Position numbers and translations under genes: made by a program. Below are positions 41,049 through 44,551 of a stretch of DNA of 44,551 bases, one piece after another. The first letter of the stretch is position 1; every line of letters begins with the position of its first letter. The DNA is from Pampinifervens sp037481935 (lineage in GTDB: Bacteria > Aquificota > Aquificia > Aquificales > Aquificaceae). The DNA lies in contig NZ_JBJXCT010000012.1 of the NCBI RefSeq assembly GCF_046159715.1, positions 1-44,551 of the forward strand, in the 5' to 3' direction. The notes under the pieces were generated by a model. The model had not been told where the DNA came from. It did not search any database and saw nothing but the letters and a program-made list of their open reading frames with translations.

Positions 41049-41666
41049 TTAACCTTCTATCTCCTCCTCAAGTAAATTTTGCAGGTTTATTTTTATATCC
41101 TCTATTATCTCAACCTCTTCATCCCAGCCTGTAATGAACCATTTTTTGCCCTCTTCTGCTATCATTACCTTTTTATCAAAGGTGGTATACCATATGACCT
41201 TTTTTACACCTGCGTCCAGCAGTTCCTGAGTTTTTTCCCTGCAGTAGTTCATGAAGTCTCCATACTTTGTCAGGTCAGCCTTTGTGTCTATTTCTATAAC
41301 TACCTCTGGGGCAACTGCGGTGTATCTGTGGTCTATGCCTTCTCTGAGGAGCTTTTCCTTTTCAAAGATGGCTATGTCAAGATTACGCCAGCTTCCTTTT
41401 GTGGTTTTAAAGCCAGCTTCATTGGTTGCTATAATATACCTATTCCTGTCGAGTTTTTGCACTAAATACGAATAGATCAGGTAAAGGATGAACCACTGAA
41501 TCTTACTGCTTCCCATAACCTCCTCCGGAGTTTTTTCCCCAGACAGAACTTTCTGATAATCGCGGTAGTATATGGGCTTGCCCCTTTTCATTTCGTATAT
41601 CAAGACCTCTGGGACTCTTCGCTTCTCCGATTTCTTGATTACTCTTTTTCCACCTTTTACTGCCAT
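41049..41666 (-). CDS. Uma2-family (DUF820) PD-(D/E)XK nuclease-fold protein
   Basis: 205 residues. The core matches Uma2: NLDIAIFEKEKLL near 116 (conserved Asp), PEVVIEIDTKAD near 143 (E-x-D/K region of the nuclease fold) and LLDAGVKKVIWYTTFDKKVMI. Such proteins are common in thermophiles and cyanobacteria, often in many copies, and their function is unclear. A basic N-terminal tail (KGGKRVIKKSEKRR) may bind DNA. AGGGG lies before ATG 41666. Confidence 0.85.
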   Translation of the reverse strand: MAVKGGKRVIKKSEKRRVPEVLIYEMKRGKPIYYRDYQKVLSGEKTPEEVMGSSKIQWFILYLIYSYLVQKLDRNRYIIATNEAGFKTTKGSWRNLDIAIFEKEKLLREGIDHRYTAVAPEVVIEIDTKADLTKYGDFMNYCREKTQELLDAGVKKVIWYTTFDKKVMIAEEGKKWFITGWDEEVEIIEDIKINLQNLLEEEIEG

Positions 41667-41694
41667 ACTATACCCCTAAAAATCTTTACTGACT

Positions 41695-42774
41695 TTAAGA
41701 ATCAAAGACCCTCATTATCCTGTAATATGTATCTCGCTGGGCCGGAGTAAATCCTGCAGACCTTATGGCATAGACCATGTCTTCCACCTTTGGAATGTTT
41801 ACTCTGTAGGATGTGGAAGATATGACGTTCTCCTCTATCATCACACTTCCAAGGTCGTTGGCACCAAAGTGAAGTCCCAGAGTTCCTATCTGCATGGTCT
41901 GGGTCACGTGAGAGCTCTGGATGTTCTTAAAGTTATCCAGATAAAGCCTTGATATGGAAAGCACCTTAAGGTAGTAGGTGGATGGTGCCTCTTCCACCAT
42001 ATCCAGCTGGGTTTTGCCCTTTTTAAAGGTCCATGGTATGAAGGCTGTAAAACCTCCCGTCTGGTCCTGCAGTCTTCTTACCCTCTCCAAGTGCTCCACA
42101 ATGTGCTCCGGCTTTTCCACATGTCCGAACATCATGGTGGCAGTGGAGGTCATTCCAAGTTCGTGAGCAGTCCTGTGGACAGTTTCCCACTCTTCAACAG
42201 TGCATTTTCCTGGGCTCAGAAAGCTTCTTACCTCCTGAGACAGTATCTCTGCACCACCTCCAGGCAGAGAATCAAGCCCTGCAGCCTTTAGCCTTCTGAG
42301 CACTTCCCTTATACTGAGCTTCTCTATCCTTGCCAGATATACTATCTCTGGAGCGGAGAAGGAGTGCACCTGCACCTGCGGAAACCTTTCCTTTATGGAG
42401 CTTATCAGGTCCTCATAGTAGCTAAGCGGAAGGTCTGGGTTTAGACCGCCCTGCATTAGAAGGGTTGTCCCGCCCCATTCTATGAGCTCCTGCACTTTTC
42501 TAAGCACTTCTTCCTTGGGGAGCACATAGCCTTCTGGAGAGCCCACCTTCCTCTGGAAGGCGCAGAACTTGCACCCAGCAACGCACACGTTGGTGTAGTT
42601 GACGTTCCTGTCTATAACAAAGGTGACTATGTTTTCAGGATGGAGCCTTTTTCTAACCTCACTGGCAAGGAAGCCAAGGGTTGAAAGCTCTTCTTCAAAA
42701 AGACTGAGAGCTTCTTCCTGTGTAAGTCTTTCTCCTTCAAGGATTCTATCATAAACTTCTGCATGCGTTCTCAT
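41695..42774 (-). CDS. mqnC: Cyclic dehypoxanthinyl futalosine synthase MqnC
   Basis: 359 residues. A radical-SAM enzyme with CVAGCKFCAFQR near residue 64 ([4Fe-4S] motif), GGTTLLMQGGLNPDLPL, SLPGGGAEILSQEVR and GANDLGSVMIEENVIS near 308, the MqnC/MqnE/CofH family block. MqnC performs the cyclisation step of the futalosine route to menaquinone, the quinone class that would accept electrons from the formate dehydrogenase here. The start is not preceded by a Shine-Dalgarno. MqnC is favoured over MqnE by these motifs, with modest certainty. Confidence 0.88.
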   Translation of the reverse strand: MRTHAEVYDRILEGERLTQEEALSLFEEELSTLGFLASEVRKRLHPENIVTFVIDRNVNYTNVCVAGCKFCAFQRKVGSPEGYVLPKEEVLRKVQELIEWGGTTLLMQGGLNPDLPLSYYEDLISSIKERFPQVQVHSFSAPEIVYLARIEKLSIREVLRRLKAAGLDSLPGGGAEILSQEVRSFLSPGKCTVEEWETVHRTAHELGMTSTATMMFGHVEKPEHIVEHLERVRRLQDQTGGFTAFIPWTFKKGKTQLDMVEEAPSTYYLKVLSISRLYLDNFKNIQSSHVTQTMQIGTLGLHFGANDLGSVMIEENVISSTSYRVNIPKVEDMVYAIRSAGFTPAQRDTYYRIMRVFDS

Positions 42775-42789
42775 GTTTAAGAATTTATC

Positions 42790-44007
42790 TCATGCTCCAA
42801 ACTTAGCAAGCCTGAGGGAGTGAGCCAGCATAAGGTTTATGAGTTTTTCTGCGGGTAAGATGCCAAGCTCACCCTTTAAACATTCCCTTTCGGTAAACCT
42901 CTCAGAAGTGCCCCCAAGCACATAGGGTGAGTGTAGAAGCACAGGAACAGGGTGCCAAGAGTGACCTTTCAGCACAGAGGGAGTAGAATGGTCTCCAGTT
43001 ATAAAGAGCACATCTGGCTTAAGCTCAAGTATATCCGGGACATGCCTGTCAAACTCCTCAAGAACCTTAATCTTTCCCTCGTAGTTTCCATCCTCTCCGT
43101 AAGAGTCCGTCTTCTTTATGTGAAGAAAGAAAAAGTCATAGTCTTCCCATACATCTTTTACTGCCATGATTTCGTCCCTTATAGACTGTCCTTCAAAGTC
43201 AACAAGCTCCATACCCACAAGGCTTGCAAGACCCTTATACATGGGATAGACTGCAACGGCACAGGCTTTTAAGCCAAACCTCTCCTCAAAGCTCTCCATC
43301 TTTGGCTTCTGAGAAAAGCCACGCAGGAGCATGTAGTTTGCCTTCGGCTCATCTGCAAGAACACTTTCAATTCTCCTTAAAAGCTCCCTCACAACCTTTG
43401 CGACCCTTTCGGATGCCTCCGTCTGTCCATAAGGCTCTATGGGTTCAAGTCCCTCCTTCTGTGGGTCAGTATCCTTTATGCTATCGCTACCCTCAGGAAG
43501 AGGCTCTGGAAATCTAAGGAGCAGTGCAACTCTGTGCTCCATGCCCGGTGCAAAAAATACCTCTACTCCATCCACTTCCCTTATCTCTTTAGAGAGCCTG
43601 TCAGTTATCCTTCTGTTCTCCTCTGTGGGAATCCTTCCAGCCCTTCTGTCTTTTACCAGAAGCCTGCCTTCTATCCTTTCCACCGTGGCGTAGTTGCCCC
43701 TTATGGCAATGTCCGTGTCCTTTACCTCAAGACCAAGACCAAGTGCTTCCAGTATACCCCTCCCAATCTGGTATTTCAGGGGGTTGTATCCGAATATGCC
43801 AAGATGTCCAGGACCGCTTCCTGGAGTTATGCCATGGTCAACAGGGACATGCATGCCAAGGGCTGACCTCTTTGCAAGGGCATCCAGATTGGGTGTTCTG
43901 GCGAGCTCAAGCTCTGTTTTCCCCTCCTTTACGGGAAGACCACCAAGGCCATCAAGCACAACCATGAGTATCTTTGTGTTGTTTCTGTTAATCAGCTCCG
44001 CAAGCAT
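42790..44007 (-). CDS. apgM: Archaeal-type 2,3-bisphosphoglycerate-independent phosphoglycerate mutase
   Basis: About 405 residues of the alkaline-phosphatase-superfamily ApgM. VVLDGLGGLPVKEGKTELE (metal-binding Asp, family start), ARTPNLDALAKRSALGMHVPVDHGITPGSGPGHLGIFGYNP (cited as ARTPNLDALA and GSGPGHLGIFGYNP; catalytic Ser), and later FITGDHSTPSVLKGHSWHPVP hold the Mn-binding Asp/His set. It interconverts 3- and 2-phosphoglycerate. I choose ATG 44007, with TAAAAT 8 bases upstream; TTG 44037 would add ten residues and overlap the upstream gene. Confidence 0.9.
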   Translation of the reverse strand: MLAELINRNNTKILMVVLDGLGGLPVKEGKTELELARTPNLDALAKRSALGMHVPVDHGITPGSGPGHLGIFGYNPLKYQIGRGILEALGLGLEVKDTDIAIRGNYATVERIEGRLLVKDRRAGRIPTEENRRITDRLSKEIREVDGVEVFFAPGMEHRVALLLRFPEPLPEGSDSIKDTDPQKEGLEPIEPYGQTEASERVAKVVRELLRRIESVLADEPKANYMLLRGFSQKPKMESFEERFGLKACAVAVYPMYKGLASLVGMELVDFEGQSIRDEIMAVKDVWEDYDFFFLHIKKTDSYGEDGNYEGKIKVLEEFDRHVPDILELKPDVLFITGDHSTPSVLKGHSWHPVPVLLHSPYVLGGTSERFTERECLKGELGILPAEKLINLMLAHSLRLAKFGA

Positions 44008-44026
44008 AAACAAAAATTTTAACAGC

Positions 44027-44509
44027 TTAGGGTCCAATCTGTCTCAGGAAGGGTGGTATTTCTTCACTCTTCAGCCATCCACATTCTTCAAGACCTCTTT
44101 CCACAATCTCTTCAGACTTTCCTGTTCTCTGCATCAGCAGTTTAACAAAGTCTGACCTTTTCCCCTTGAACTCTTCTATTTCCTCGTAGCTTACCTCTGG
44201 GAAGCGGGAAACTATCCTGTCTTTTACTATGTTCCATGCGGCAAGGTTGGAGTAGAGGTTAAACTCCTTTCCTCTCACTGTCTCCTTTACTGCAAGAGAT
44301 TTTAGAAATTCAAACCTTTCAGGCTTTATGGTCAGTATAGCCTCAGCCATTAGGGGGTCAACGGTGTAGAACACTCCAAAGAGCTTACCCAGTATCCTTT
44401 TCTGCGTTCTTATAATCTGGTCAAGAATATCCTGAACCTCGGGTTCTACCTTCTCATATATGAGTTCAAAGTAGTTTAACGCAAGTTGCAAGTTATAGCA
44501 TCCCTGCAC
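44027..44509 (-). CDS. Uncharacterised protein, start uncertain
   Basis: About 160 residues from GTG 44509, the only start codon after an in-frame TAA at 44539-44537; the Shine-Dalgarno is poor. The protein is charged and helical (YEKVEPEVQDILDQIIRTQKRI, then RSDFVKLLMQRTGKSEEIVERG), with no membrane helix. No family recognised. Open frame continues 9 codons upstream of the GTG without a start, so the true N-terminus may be altered or a nearby edit may have truncated it. Its stop lies 19 bases before apgM. Confidence 0.6.
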   Translation of the reverse strand: MQGCYNLQLALNYFELIYEKVEPEVQDILDQIIRTQKRILGKLFGVFYTVDPLMAEAILTIKPERFEFLKSLAVKETVRGKEFNLYSNLAAWNIVKDRIVSRFPEVSYEEIEEFKGKRSDFVKLLMQRTGKSEEIVERGLEECGWLKSEEIPPFLRQIGP

Positions 44510-44551
44510 TCCAGAGCCTATGGAGATTGTAAGAAATTACCGCCATGTAGA

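Overview
The window looks like part of the chromosome of a thermophilic, Gram-negative chemolithotroph of the Aquificales (Aquificaceae-like). This is inferred from gene content and style: Lys/Glu-rich proteins, AGA/AGG-rich Arg codons, tightly overlapping operons, the futalosine menaquinone gene mqnC, LPS-export genes, a periplasmic selenocysteine formate dehydrogenase and an archaeal-type phosphoglycerate mutase. I could not run a search, so species is not assigned.

Layout. 1-3733 (minus): a defence-like module with a PLD/SNF2-type helicase, a short protein resembling the N-terminal part of Eco57I-type restriction-modification proteins, and the first 12 codons of a further gene. 3793-6586 (plus): an operon of a GltD/NfnB-like flavoprotein, a small lipoprotein and a GT9 heptosyltransferase, converging on ftsW/rodA (minus). 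7717-10204 (plus): tRNA-Asn fused almost directly to minC-minD-minE and a HAD phosphatase. 10169-11775 (minus): two SurA/PpiC-type periplasmic folding factors. 11793-13333 (plus): a BASS-family transporter and an RlpA-type lipoprotein. 13412-16594 (plus): an XRE regulator with a predicted ligand-binding domain, then modA-modB-modC for molybdate uptake. 16645-19037 (plus): phoU and an NtrY-type sensor kinase.

18995-30612 (minus) is a long run of co-directional genes read right to left: fdnG (in-frame UGA = Sec196), fdnH, fdnI, a terminator hairpin, fdhE, a GcvH-like lipoyl-domain protein, the selenocysteine tRNA gene selC, a small Cys protein, thrS, a stress protein, an acyltransferase, mobB and three uncharacterised genes. 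With the mod operon, this stretch holds much of the molybdenum and selenium supply line for formate oxidation at the periplasmic face of the membrane; selA, selB and selD are not in the window.

30785-38943 (plus): a DEAD-box RNA helicase, kdsC-lptC-lptA, an HU/IHF-like protein, a geranylgeranyl-reductase-family flavoprotein, an encapsulin shell protein translationally coupled to a von Willebrand A (MIDAS) protein, a small minus-strand gene, a 70-residue protein and bioB. 38944-39477 is a non-coding gap between the convergent bioB and comM genes. It is filled with about 14 copies of a GGGTGTGAAATTC-type motif, mostly reverse-oriented on the left and forward-oriented on the right. 39478-44509 (minus): comM, a Uma2-type nuclease-fold protein, mqnC, apgM and an unknown gene.

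Most promising for novelty: the repeat array at 38924-39463, the encapsulin-VWA pair with no recognisable cargo, and the formate-dehydrogenase operon that carries its own tRNA-Sec and a possibly Tat-exported lipoyl protein. A recurring layout of TATAAT placed 6-10 bases before the start codon, with no ribosome-binding site, suggests that many operon-leading genes make leaderless mRNAs.
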